From Bordetella parapertussis (GTDB lineage: Bacteria > Pseudomonadota > Gammaproteobacteria > Burkholderiales > SG8-41): a DNA stretch of 14,233 bases. The stretch lies in the NCBI GenBank assembly GCA_945870465.1, contig CAMBSS010000115.1, positions 1 through 14,233 of the forward strand. The letters are read 5' to 3'. A model generated the notes under the pieces. The model saw nothing but the letters and a program-made list of their open reading frames with translations, was not told where the DNA came from and searched no databases. The translations under genes and the position numbers were made by a program. This document shows, piece by piece, positions 1 to 7,395 of this stretch (position 1 is its first letter; each line of letters begins with the position of its first letter).

Positions 1-1239
1 GCGCTCACCTGTGAGGAGTTGGTGCGTTCGTGCCTTGCGCGGATCGAAGAGCGCGATCCCGACATACGCGCGTGGTCGTATATTGATCCGCAGCAATCGA
101 TCGCTCAAGCGCGCGAACTCGACAAGCGGCCTGCCGTTGGCCCGCTGCACGGGCTGCCGTTCGGCGTGAAAGACGTGATCGACACCTGGGACATGCCCAC
201 TGGGCAGAACTCTCCGCACTACGTGAATCACCGGCCGTCGAAGGACGCGGCGTGCGTGGCTACGGTGCGCCATACCGGTGCGTTGATTTTGGGCAAGACC
301 GACACCGTAGAGTTCGCGGCCGGCGGTCGCAAGGCGCTCACGCGCAATCCGCACAACTTCGCGCACACGCCGGGCGGTTCGTCTTCCGGTTCAGGCGCCG
401 CGGTGGCTGATTTTATGGTGCCGCTCGCGTTCGGTACGCAGACGGGCGGCTCGCAGATCCGTCCCGCCTCTTTCAACGGCGTGTATGCGCTCAAGCCCAC
501 GTGGGGCGTGGTGTCGCGTGAAGGCGCAAAGATGCTCTCGGCGTACTGCGATACGGTCGGCTGGTATGGGCGCTGCGTCGCGGATCTCGCGCTCGTGGCG
601 GAGGCGTTCCGGTTGCGCGATCTTGCCGCACAGGCACCGGTGAGCGTGCGCGGACTGCGTGTGGCGATGTGCAGGACGCCATACTGGCAAAAGGCGGAGC
701 CCGCGGCACAGAAGGCGTTTGCGGCCGCGACCTGGCGGTTGGAGAAAGCTGGCGCGCTCGTGCAGGATCTGGAACTGGCTTCGAAGTTCAGCGGCATCAA
801 CGACGCGCAGCGCACCGTCATGATTGGCGAAGGCGGCACGGCGTTTCTCCCGGAGTTGCTTGCCTACGGAGAGCGGCTGCATCAGGAGTTTCGCGACATG
901 GCGGAGAACAGGAAGGCGATCACAGGGAAGATGATGGTAGACGCCTACGACCTCGCGGCCGAGTGCGCTAAGACGTTCGATGCGCTGTTCAGCGACTTCG
1001 ATGTCGTCGTCGCACCGGCTGCGCCGGGCGAGGCGCCCGAGGGGCTGCACACCACCGGTGACTGGGTATTCAATGCGATGTTCACCGTCATGCACATGCC
1101 GTGTCTGGCGATTCCGTGCATCAAGGGGCCGAAAGGCTTGCCAGTCGGGATCCAGATTGTTGGCCCGCGCTTTTCGGATGCGCGGCTGTTGGCGATCGGC
1201 GCGGCGGTGGCGCCGGTGATTGACGCGGATGGGAAGTGA
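1..1239 (+). CDS. Amidase signature family amidase (5' truncated by window edge)
   Basis: Amidase-signature hydrolase, expected in the cytoplasm and cleaving a C-N amide bond; the substrate is unknown. The reading frame is open from base 1, and the first residues (ALTCEEL) align with residue 20 onward of the paralogue at 3642-4943, so about 19 N-terminal residues lie outside the window. A TTG at 19 is therefore not the start. In partial numbering the catalytic triad is Lys57 (GVKDVIDT), cis-Ser127 (GGSSSG) and nucleophile Ser151 (GTQTGGS), with the family spacing of 24 residues between the two serines. The C-terminus has the usual LP-x-G-x-Q-I-V-G-PRF motif. No gatB or gatC lies nearby, so a tRNA amidotransferase role is unlikely. 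The 3' end overlaps the downstream Bug receptor gene by 11 bp, which implies co-expression. Family call is secure; substrate is not. Confidence 0.93.
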   Translation, partial: ALTCEELVRSCLARIEERDPDIRAWSYIDPQQSIAQARELDKRPAVGPLHGLPFGVKDVIDTWDMPTGQNSPHYVNHRPSKDAACVATVRHTGALILGKTDTVEFAAGGRKALTRNPHNFAHTPGGSSSGSGAAVADFMVPLAFGTQTGGSQIRPASFNGVYALKPTWGVVSREGAKMLSAYCDTVGWYGRCVADLALVAEAFRLRDLAAQAPVSVRGLRVAMCRTPYWQKAEPAAQKAFAAATWRLEKAGALVQDLELASKFSGINDAQRTVMIGEGGTAFLPELLAYGERLHQEFRDMAENRKAITGKMMVDAYDLAAECAKTFDALFSDFDVVVAPAAPGEAPEGLHTTGDWVFNAMFTVMHMPCLAIPCIKGPKGLPVGIQIVGPRFSDARLLAIGAAVAPVIDADGK

Positions 1240-2230
1240 CGTGAGGTGCACGCGATTGCCGCGTTGCGCTTTGGCTCTTGTCGCGATGCTGGCCTTGAGC
1301 TTCACGGCCGCTGCCGCGAGCGGCCCGGTGGCGTATCCGAACCGCCCAATCCGCCTCATCGTCGGCTTTCCGCCGGGCACGACAGACGACTACAACGCGC
1401 GCGTACTGGCGCCGAAGCTGACCGAGCGCCTTGGGCAAACGGTGGTGGTCGATAACCGCTCGGGCGTGTCAGGGCACCTTGCCGCGGAACTTGCGGCACA
1501 CGCGAGCCCCGATGGCTACACGCTCATGCTCGCAGGCACGCTCACGCTTGCCTCCAGCATCACTTTGTATCCCAAGCTCGGCTACGAATTGCTGAAGGAC
1601 TTCGCATACGTCTCGACGGTGTCGTCCGGGCCGAACGTCCTGATGGTGCATCCCTCGGTGCCGGTAAAGACGTTTCAGGAGTTCGTGACGCTCATCAAGG
1701 CAAAGCCCGATTCGATCCGTTACGGATCGGCCGGGCTCGCGAGCACGGGACATCTCGCGATGGAACTCCTGCTCGCGCGCGTCGGCGCCCAGCTCGTCCA
1801 TGTGCCTTACAAAGGCGGTGGCGGTGCCGCGGTCGCGCTCGCGGGCGGCGAAGTGCATGTCGGGTTCACCAGCATCCCGGCAGGGATTCCGCTCATCAGC
1901 ACGAAGCGCGTGGTTGCGCTTGCGGTAACGAGCCCGAAGCGCACTGCGGCGCTGCCGGACGTGCCGGCGGTTGCCGAATCGGGTTATCCGGGATACGACG
2001 TGAAGAACACCTTCGGCATCTTCGCGCCGACGAAAACACCGGCGGCGGTCGTGAATCTGCTCAATAGCGAGATTCGATCGATCATCGCGATGGAAGACGT
2101 GCGTGCGAAGCTCGCCTCCTCAGGCGTCGATCCCGGCTCGAGCACGTCCGCGGAGCATCGGGCACTGATGGAAGCGGAAGTGAGGCAGTGGGCAAAGGTG
2201 GTGAAGGACGCAAAGATCACGCTTCAGTAG
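1229..2230 (+). CDS. Bug family (TctC-like) periplasmic solute-binding receptor
   Basis: Predicted periplasmic receptor of the tripartite tricarboxylate transporter type, binding a carboxylate or related small molecule. From the ATG at 1229 it is 333 residues, normal for the family. An N-terminal Sec signal peptide (hydrophobic stretch about 13-30) is followed by the mature start YPNRPIRLIVGF. Family motifs seen are the ligand-loop region FPPGTTDD (47-54), DNRSG (75-79), GSAGLASTGH (166-175) and HVPYKGG (191-197). The usual PPGG(S/G)TD loop is altered to PPGTTDD. A TTG at 1220 is an alternative start; ATG 1229 was preferred, although no strong ribosome binding site is visible at either. It overlaps the amidase gene by 11 bp, so the two probably form an operon. 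No TctA or TctB partner is in the window, making this an orphan receptor. Confidence 0.93.
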   Translation: MGSDVRCTRLPRCALALVAMLALSFTAAAASGPVAYPNRPIRLIVGFPPGTTDDYNARVLAPKLTERLGQTVVVDNRSGVSGHLAAELAAHASPDGYTLMLAGTLTLASSITLYPKLGYELLKDFAYVSTVSSGPNVLMVHPSVPVKTFQEFVTLIKAKPDSIRYGSAGLASTGHLAMELLLARVGAQLVHVPYKGGGGAAVALAGGEVHVGFTSIPAGIPLISTKRVVALAVTSPKRTAALPDVPAVAESGYPGYDVKNTFGIFAPTKTPAAVVNLLNSEIRSIIAMEDVRAKLASSGVDPGSSTSAEHRALMEAEVRQWAKVVKDAKITLQ

Positions 2231-2529
2231 AGGCTGCTTACGCCCGCACGAACTCCGGCTCCGAACCCTTACAGCTAGGAATCTGCTCCCGTCGTTTAGG
2301 GTCGTTGAGGAGACTGGAACCGCGGTTCTGGGCAATTCAACAGAAAACACACAAGCTAAAAAAATTGCTCTCTTAATTTTTGAGTTCTATACCCGAGATG
2401 GTGCTCGTTTTATTGACGCGCTACTCTGTCAGTGGGCCCTCTACTGCATATCTTTCAAGGATGAGAACGCAGATATTTCTGCCGTCTTGGACGGTTTAAT
2501 ACCGCAACAGGATATCTCGATACGCAGCC
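2231..2529. other. Low-GC intergenic gap between converging modules
   Basis: This gap between two converging gene blocks is visibly richer in A/T than its surroundings, especially about 2335-2400. It holds a perfect 12-bp palindrome, GAACCGCGGTTC (2317-2328), and an A/T inverted repeat, AAAAATT (2360-2366) with AATTTTT (2375-2381), that could act as a weak terminator in either direction. The plus frame with codons starting at 2232, 2235 and so on has no stop through the whole gap, but it has no ATG, GTG or TTG start in a useful position and I do not recognise the translation. I do not call a gene. The base composition suggests foreign or decayed DNA. Confidence 0.5.
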
Positions 2530-2610
2530 ATGCTGGCGGTCTTGCTGACGCTGAGCGTGTGTGCATGAGCGCAGGAATATCCGGCGCGTTCACTGCGTGT
2601 GGTGAACGCT
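2530..2610 (+). pseudogene. N-terminal relic of a Bug (TctC-like) receptor gene
   Basis: Reading plus from ATG 2530 gives a hydrophobic signal-peptide-like start, MLAVLLTLSVCA, then an in-frame TGA stop (2566-2568), and then AQEYPARSLRVVNA in the same frame. The post-stop part matches the typical mature N-terminus of Bug proteins (compare AYPGKPIRVIDAYPPGG in the neighbour at 2623-3627). Similarity ends at about 2610, just before the C-terminal end of that neighbour on the opposite strand. The simplest reading is the first roughly 27 codons of a sixth Bug gene, broken by a nonsense mutation and truncated by a rearrangement. The match is short, so chance cannot be fully excluded. Confidence 0.55.
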
Positions 2611-2622
2611 CAACGCGCACAA

Positions 2623-3627
2623 CTACCACGACTGCAGCGGGATTTTCGCGTCCCTGACGACCTTGGCCCAGCGCGCAATGTCTTCCCGGAGAAACGCTGC
2701 GAACTGCTCGGGGGAGTTGCCCACCGGCTCGGCACCTAACCCCAACAGCCGCTCGCGGATTTCGGGCAGCGCGAGTATGCGCACGATTTCCGTGCTCAGT
2801 TTCACGATGATGTCCCGTGGCGTGGCGGCAGGCGCGAGCACGCCGACCGAGTTGGTCGCCTCATATCCCGGGACACCCGCTTCAGCAACTGTGGGAATGT
2901 TCGGCAGCGCGCCCGAGCGTTTGGCGGTGGATACCGCCAGCGGCCTGACGCGGCCGGACTTGATGTGCGGCAGCATGACCGGCAACGGCGCAAACGCGAG
3001 GTCGACGTGTCCGCCGACGAGATCCAGCACTGCGGGCGCAGCACCCTTGTACGGAATGTGGCGGAAATCCACGCCGGCCACGCTTTTGAAGAGTTCCATC
3101 CCCATATGCGTCGTCGACCCGATTCCCGAAGAAGAATAGTTGAGCAGACCGGGCTTCGCATTCGCCAGCGCAATCAGTTCGCGCACCGACCTCGCCGGCA
3201 CTGAAGAGTGCACGACGAGGCAATTGGTGGTCGCCGAGGTCAGCGTCACCGGTGCAAAGTCCTTCAGGAGGTCGTACGGGAGTTTCGCGTAGATGCTCGG
3301 ATGCACGGTATGGCTGCCGGTGAACATGAGCAGCGTGTAGCCGTCGGGCAATGCGCGTGAAACGAATTCCGAGCCGATGATGCCCTGCGCGCCGGGCCGG
3401 TTGTCGACGATCCACGGCTGCCCCGTGCTCTCCTGGAACTTCACCGCGATGATGCGGGCCACGACGTCGGTCGAGCCGCCGGGCGGGTAAGCGTCAATGA
3501 CGCGAATCGGCTTGCCGGGATACGCCTGCCCTGCGCTCAACGATGCCGGCTGCGCGGCGAGGTCGCTGGCCGCAAGGTTTGCTGCCAAGACGACGCAAGC
3601 AAGCACGATCTGCGGGTGATTACGCAT
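2623..3627 (-). CDS. Bug family (TctC-like) periplasmic solute-binding receptor
   Basis: Predicted periplasmic carboxylate-type receptor, 334 residues from the ATG at 3627. An open frame extends upstream to 3792, but it lies inside the amidase gene and precedes the signal peptide, so 3627 is the better start. The signal peptide is about 1-25 (hydrophobic core IVLACVVLAANLAA). Motifs are YPPGGSTD (47-54), DNRPGAQG, the glycine-rich SSSGIGSTTH loop and HIPYKG. The C-terminus ends RDAKIPLQSW, the usual family ending plus two residues. The gene follows the amidase by 14 bp and is probably the last gene of a Bug-amidase-Bug operon. Like the other receptors here it has no membrane partner in the window. 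Family assignment is secure; ligand unknown. Confidence 0.94.
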   Translation of the reverse strand: MRNHPQIVLACVVLAANLAASDLAAQPASLSAGQAYPGKPIRVIDAYPPGGSTDVVARIIAVKFQESTGQPWIVDNRPGAQGIIGSEFVSRALPDGYTLLMFTGSHTVHPSIYAKLPYDLLKDFAPVTLTSATTNCLVVHSSVPARSVRELIALANAKPGLLNYSSSGIGSTTHMGMELFKSVAGVDFRHIPYKGAAPAVLDLVGGHVDLAFAPLPVMLPHIKSGRVRPLAVSTAKRSGALPNIPTVAEAGVPGYEATNSVGVLAPAATPRDIIVKLSTEIVRILALPEIRERLLGLGAEPVGNSPEQFAAFLREDIARWAKVVRDAKIPLQSW

Positions 3628-3641
3628 AAAAGAATCCGCAG

Positions 3642-4943
3642 TTATCGAGTCAATGCCTGATGGACCCAATGCGCGCACAAGAGGGCGCGCTCGTCGCACC
3701 CGCGAGGCGCAATGATCTGGGCGCCCATTGGCAAGCCGTGCGGTCCGGTGAAGACCGGCACGGAGACCGCTGGCGTGTGCAGCAGCGTCCACATCTGCTG
3801 AAAAGCGGCTGGACCGAGGCTGCCCTTGGGGCCGATGGCCGTGAGACCGGCCGGCGCTTCGCCGGTGGCGCTGGGCGCGAGCATGACGTCGAAACCGTCA
3901 AAGAGTTCATCGAGCAGCGTGCGGCATTTGCGCGCGGTTTCGATTGCCGCGAGATATTTTTCCCGCGTCACGCCAGCGGCCTTCCTGAGTTTGGCAGTCA
4001 TCGTCGCGCTCAACAGTTCCGCGTGGCGCGTGCGCTCGAAGGCCAGCGTGCGGTAAGTTTCGTAGTCGTTGATAACGTCGGCAGCGAGGATGATTTCATC
4101 CATCAATGGCGGCGCGTTGACTTGCGCGACATGAGCGCCGGCGCGCTGGAGAGCGGCTGCGGATTGCTCGAAAGCGGCCGCCATCGCCGGTTCGGCAAGC
4201 GGCCACTGTGGCGTGCGGTACATGCCGATACGCGGCGCGGTCGCGGGTTTGGATTCGAAGTCCAAGGCGGCAAAGCCGATCAGCGCGCGCCCGATCAGCG
4301 CTGCGTCGGGAACCGTGCGGCCATAGACGCCGATCGTATCGAGCGTCGCCGAGAGCGCCTTGGCGCCTGCCGGACTGATGAAATTGTGCGTGGGCTTGTA
4401 GCCGACGATTCCGCAGTACGACGCGGGCCGGATTAGCGAGCCGCCGGTTTGCGTGCCGAACGCAAGCGGCACCATGAAGTCGGCCACCGCCGCGGCGGGC
4501 CCACTCGAAGAACCGCCCGGCGTGTGATTGAGGTTGTGCGGGTTGCGCGTGCCCGCCGGATGCGTGTTGGCCAGTTCGGTCGTGACCGCCTTGCCGAGAA
4601 TTGCGGCGCCGTGCTCGAGCACGCCCGCGACACACGCTGCATCCCAGCGCGGCTGATGGCCTTGGTAGATCGGCGTGCCGTATTCGGTTGGCATGTCCGC
4701 CGTGTCGATGATGTCCTTGACGCCGACTGGCACGCCGTGCAGCAGGCCGCGGCGCGGCTCCCGATCCCGCGCGCGCGCCGCGGCGATCGCCTGCTCGGGG
4801 GAAAGCCACGTCCAGGCTCTTACGTCGCTCTCGCGCTCATCGATGCGGGCAAGACAGGCGCGCGTGAGGTCCTCCGACGAAATGCGGCCGGCAGCAATTT
4901 CGGCAGCGGCCGCCACAGCGCTGAGCTTGTTCAGTTCCGTCAT
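3642..4943 (-). CDS. Amidase signature family amidase
   Basis: Complete amidase-signature hydrolase of 433 residues, predicted cytoplasmic because no signal peptide is visible. The catalytic triad is Lys76 (GVKDIIDT), cis-Ser145 (GGSSSG) and nucleophile Ser169 (GTQTGGS). The serine-to-serine spacing of 24 residues is the same as in GatA. The signature has Gln165 where many members have Asp (GTDTGGS); the same change occurs in the paralogue at 1-1239. It lies between two Bug receptor genes, 33 bp after the upstream one and 14 bp before the downstream one, so it is probably translated from one message with them. No gatB/gatC is present. The ATG at 4943 gives the expected family N-terminus, although the ribosome binding site is weak. 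The substrate is unknown; a link to the compounds bound by the flanking receptors is inference. Confidence 0.95.
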   Translation of the reverse strand: MTELNKLSAVAAAAEIAAGRISSEDLTRACLARIDERESDVRAWTWLSPEQAIAAARARDREPRRGLLHGVPVGVKDIIDTADMPTEYGTPIYQGHQPRWDAACVAGVLEHGAAILGKAVTTELANTHPAGTRNPHNLNHTPGGSSSGPAAAVADFMVPLAFGTQTGGSLIRPASYCGIVGYKPTHNFISPAGAKALSATLDTIGVYGRTVPDAALIGRALIGFAALDFESKPATAPRIGMYRTPQWPLAEPAMAAAFEQSAAALQRAGAHVAQVNAPPLMDEIILAADVINDYETYRTLAFERTRHAELLSATMTAKLRKAAGVTREKYLAAIETARKCRTLLDELFDGFDVMLAPSATGEAPAGLTAIGPKGSLGPAAFQQMWTLLHTPAVSVPVFTGPHGLPMGAQIIAPRGCDERALLCAHWVHQALTR

Positions 4944-4976
4944 CAGATCACGCGGCCCACGTCGTCGTCCCGGCGG

Positions 4977-5945
4977 CTACAAATTCGGCGGAATGTTCGC
5001 ATCCTTGATGACGCGGCCCCAGCGCTGCTGTTCCTTCAGGATGATCGCCCGGAATTCATCGGGCGTGCTGCCGCGCGCTTCGATACCCTGCTCAATGAGG
5101 CGCGCTTTCACGTCGTCCATCGCCATGATCGTCCGGATCTCCGCGTTCATCGCGGCGACGACGTTCGCGGGAGTCGCGGCGGGCGTGACTATGCCAACCG
5201 CATCAAGCACCACGAAGTCGGCAACGCCCGATTCCTTCATCGTGGGAACGTCGGGCAGCACGCCGATGCGGGTCGGGCCCGTGACGGCGAGCGCATTGAG
5301 TTTGCCGGACTTGACCATGCCCGCCGCCGACGGCACGCTGACGACCGTCATTTCGACTTCGCCTCCCGCCGCCGCGATCACCGCGGGCGCGCCGCCTTTG
5401 TACGGCACGTGCAGGATCTGCATTCCCGTCAGCAGTTTGAGCAATTCCACCGACAGATGGACGGGGCTGCCCACGCCGCCGGAGCCATAGCGAAACGCCA
5501 GGGGTTTGGATTTCGTGAGCGCCACGAGTTCCGCCACATTCTTGGCAGGCACGCCGGGATAAACCAGCATTACGTAGTTGCCCATTCCCACGAGCGAGAC
5601 GTAGGCGAAATCCTTCATGATGTCGTAGGTCAGCTTGGGATAGAGGAAAGGGCTTGACGATAATATCGTGCCCAACGTGATGAACATCGTGTGGCCGTCC
5701 GGCGTGGAACGGGCCGTGAACTCGCCGGCAATGGTGCTTGCCGCGCCGGGGCGGTTGTCGACGAGCACCGTCTGGTTTGATCGCTCCTGCATTTTGGCCG
5801 CGATCACGCGCCCGACAAAATCCGTATTGCCGCCCGCCGCGAATCCATCAATGATTTTTGCGGGCTTGGTCGGAAATGCATCGGCGGCCAACGCGCCGCC
5901 GCTCGCCCACGCCAAGGTCAGTGCACAAAGCAGAGGTTTCCACAT
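4977..5945 (-). CDS. Bug family (TctC-like) periplasmic solute-binding receptor, first gene of minus operon
   Basis: Predicted periplasmic receptor of 322 residues. The signal peptide is about 1-20, with a likely cut after ALA and mature start ADAFPTKP. The ligand-loop motif is unusual: GFAAGGNTDF (34-43) instead of the common PFPPGGSTD. Other family motifs are present: DNRPGA, GSGGVGSPVH and HVPYKGG. The start is well supported, with AGGGAGA a few bases upstream of the ATG at 5945. It is the first gene of the minus-strand set that continues with the amidase (33 bp gap) and a second Bug receptor. A perfect 8-bp inverted repeat (6015-6046) about 70-100 bp upstream of the ATG may be its operator. 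Ligand unknown. Confidence 0.94.
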   Translation of the reverse strand: MWKPLLCALTLAWASGGALAADAFPTKPAKIIDGFAAGGNTDFVGRVIAAKMQERSNQTVLVDNRPGAASTIAGEFTARSTPDGHTMFITLGTILSSSPFLYPKLTYDIMKDFAYVSLVGMGNYVMLVYPGVPAKNVAELVALTKSKPLAFRYGSGGVGSPVHLSVELLKLLTGMQILHVPYKGGAPAVIAAAGGEVEMTVVSVPSAAGMVKSGKLNALAVTGPTRIGVLPDVPTMKESGVADFVVLDAVGIVTPAATPANVVAAMNAEIRTIMAMDDVKARLIEQGIEARGSTPDEFRAIILKEQQRWGRVIKDANIPPNL

Positions 5946-6014
5946 AGCGTTCTCCCTGAAGTCGAGCGAGGCAAAATTCTAGTCGAGATTGATGTGTGCC
6001 GCCAGCTATCTAAG

Positions 6015-6046
6015 GCGTTTAATGCGCGAATAGGAAATTTAAACGC
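6015..6046. promoter_or_regulatory. Perfect inverted repeat, probable operator
   Basis: GCGTTTAA (6015-6022) and TTAAACGC (6039-6046) form a perfect 8-bp inverted repeat with a 16-bp spacer. It lies 70-102 bp upstream of the ATG of the first gene of the Bug-amidase-Bug operon, in a local AT-rich patch. Position and symmetry suit a dimeric transcription regulator site. No regulator gene is present in the window to pair with it. Confidence 0.45.
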
Positions 6047-6154
6047 TTCTTTTGGCTGCCCGCGAATATATCGCCGGCCCGACAAGCGGTCAATCGCGCG
6101 GTGTTCGGTGAAAATCACCCTCTCCCGATGGCCATTCGCACCCTTCACCGGCCC

Positions 6155-6232
6155 GCATCGACTCCGGCCGACGCCGTTTGACCGCTTCGCACGAGCGCGG
6201 TGGAGAAATTCATCAAAGAGCCTCAGTTCAAA
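6155..6232 (+). pseudogene. Possible C-terminal relic of a Bug receptor gene
   Basis: Plus-strand codons from 6155 read ASTPADAV, then an in-frame TGA (6179-6181), then PLRTSAVEKFIKEPQFK. This resembles the late segment of Bug proteins (compare APAGTPAATVNRLNTEFVKA in the gene at 6372-7340), where a TPA-x-x-V turn precedes a helix ending in a P-x-x-K/R pattern. The similarity is short and does not continue cleanly downstream, so this is tentative. If real, it is a decayed fragment in the opposite orientation to both neighbouring Bug genes. Confidence 0.3.
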
Positions 6233-6371
6233 GTTAACGTTTATTCGAGAATGGTCAAGCCGGCCCGCCGCTTTGAGTGGAGACTGCCGTGCCCCCCTAT
6301 GGGCGGCGCACTCTTAGCAACGTACTTGCCGGGTGCGCCGGGTGGCTCCTTCGGATCGGGTGCCGCCATAG

Positions 6372-7340
6372 TTAATCCACGCGAACCTTCGCCGCGCGGG
6401 CGACTTTGCCCCAGCGCTCGTATTCCGCGCGCTGATACTGATCGAACTCGGCGGCCGAGAGGGTGCCCACCTCGAAACCCAGGTCGGTCAAACGTTGCTT
6501 GAGATCTGGCACCGCCAGCGCTTTTACAAACTCGGTGTTCAGTCGGTTGACGGTAGCGGCAGGGGTTCCGGCCGGTGCGTATATGCCCCACCATTCTCCG
6601 GCGGTGAAGCCGGGCAAACCGGATTCGATCATGGTCGGCACCTCGGGCAAGTGAGCCTGGCGTTGTTGACTGCCGATCGCAATCGCGCGCAGCCGATCCT
6701 GCCGGATGTAATGCATGGCAGAGGGGGAGCAGAACATGAAATGCACCTGGCCCGCGACTAATTCGAGCAGTGCCGGCCCGCCGCCCTTGTACGGCACGTG
6801 CACCAGCTTCGTTCCCGTCGCTGTCCCAAGCTGCTCGCCCATAAGGTGCTGCACGTTCGCGATGCCCGAGGAGGCATAGTTCAGTTCTCCGGGACGCCGC
6901 TTGGCCAGTGCGATCAGATCTTTCAGTGAATACGCCGGCAGCGTCTTCGGCACGCTTAGAATCGAGGCGGCGACCGTGGCCAGACCCACGGGGGCGAAGT
7001 CCTTCATGGTGTCGTAGGGCATCTTGCTGTAGACGCTCGGATTGATCACATGTCCGGTGCTGGTAATTGCGATGGTGTTGCCGTCCGCAGGCGCCTTGGC
7101 CACGATGTCCATGCCGAGGATGCTGTTCGCGCCCGGGCGGTTATCCGGCGTGACCGGCGTGCCAAGGAACTCGCTTAGCTTGGGCTGCAGCATTCGCACG
7201 ATGATATCGGTGCTGCCCCCCGGCGAAAACGGGATGATGATACGGACCGGCTTGGCCGAAAATCTGGCGTCGGGCTGGGCGTCAGCGATGTGCGTCCACG
7301 GCAATAGAAGCGCAATACAACCAAGGTGCAGTGATCTCAT
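6372..7340 (-). CDS. Bug family (TctC-like) periplasmic solute-binding receptor
   Basis: Predicted periplasmic receptor of 322 residues. The signal peptide is about 1-21 (likely cut after ADA). Motifs are PFSPGGSTD (37-45), DNRPGAN, ASSGIANVQH and HVPYKGGG, followed by GEWWGIYAPAGTP late in the protein. The start ATG at 7340 has GGGGAG three to four bases upstream on the coding strand, slightly close but convincing. It stands alone: the next minus-strand gene begins 427 bp downstream, and the region upstream holds only relics. A short perfect hairpin (7372-7389) sits about 30 bp before the start codon. The ligand is unknown, and no TctA/TctB genes are near. Confidence 0.94.
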   Translation of the reverse strand: MRSLHLGCIALLLPWTHIADAQPDARFSAKPVRIIIPFSPGGSTDIIVRMLQPKLSEFLGTPVTPDNRPGANSILGMDIVAKAPADGNTIAITSTGHVINPSVYSKMPYDTMKDFAPVGLATVAASILSVPKTLPAYSLKDLIALAKRRPGELNYASSGIANVQHLMGEQLGTATGTKLVHVPYKGGGPALLELVAGQVHFMFCSPSAMHYIRQDRLRAIAIGSQQRQAHLPEVPTMIESGLPGFTAGEWWGIYAPAGTPAATVNRLNTEFVKALAVPDLKQRLTDLGFEVGTLSAAEFDQYQRAEYERWGKVARAAKVRVD

Positions 7341-7371
7341 ACTCTCCCCGTGATTTGGACAATGAACGCCT

Positions 7372-7389
7372 GCTGAAATGTTTTTCAGC
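7372..7389. promoter_or_regulatory. Perfect dyad just upstream of Bug gene
   Basis: GCTGAAA (7372-7378) and TTTCAGC (7383-7389) form a perfect 7-bp stem with a 4-base loop (TGTT). It ends 31 bp before the ATG of the minus-strand Bug gene at 7340. It could be an operator or a hairpin in the 5' leader. A terminator for upstream minus-strand transcription is possible, but no clear T-run follows. Confidence 0.35.
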
Positions 7390-7395
7390 TTACGC

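Larger units (their letters stand above)
5946..6371. other. Intergenic region upstream of Bug-amidase-Bug operon
   Basis: This 426-bp stretch separates two minus-strand Bug genes. It must carry the promoter of the operon starting at 5945; a TAGAAT hexamer on the minus strand (5976-5981 region) is a possible -10 box, but I see no good -35. It contains the inverted repeat 6015-6046 and a smaller perfect dyad, GGTGA-aaa-TCACC (6107-6119). A possible Bug C-terminal relic lies on the plus strand at 6155-6232. No intact gene is supported; the open frames here are short and out of character. Confidence 0.5.

Noticed and set aside
391..1380. 329-codon open frame antisense to the amidase and the start of the Bug gene
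   Set aside because: Arg/His/Pro-rich translation without family motifs; lies fully antisense to well-supported genes, as expected of GC-rich DNA.
3628..3792. Extended N-terminus for the Bug gene at 2623-3627
   Set aside because: The extension lies inside the amidase gene and would bury the signal peptide.
1..4943. GatA (glutamyl-tRNA amidotransferase subunit A) for either amidase
   Set aside because: Same signature family, but no gatB or gatC nearby, and the linkage to Bug receptors argues for a catabolic amidase.
3660..5657. Two long plus-strand frames (258 and 402 codons) antisense to the amidase and Bug gene
   Set aside because: Arg-rich shadow translations crossing gene boundaries; the minus-strand genes have clear catalytic and family motifs.
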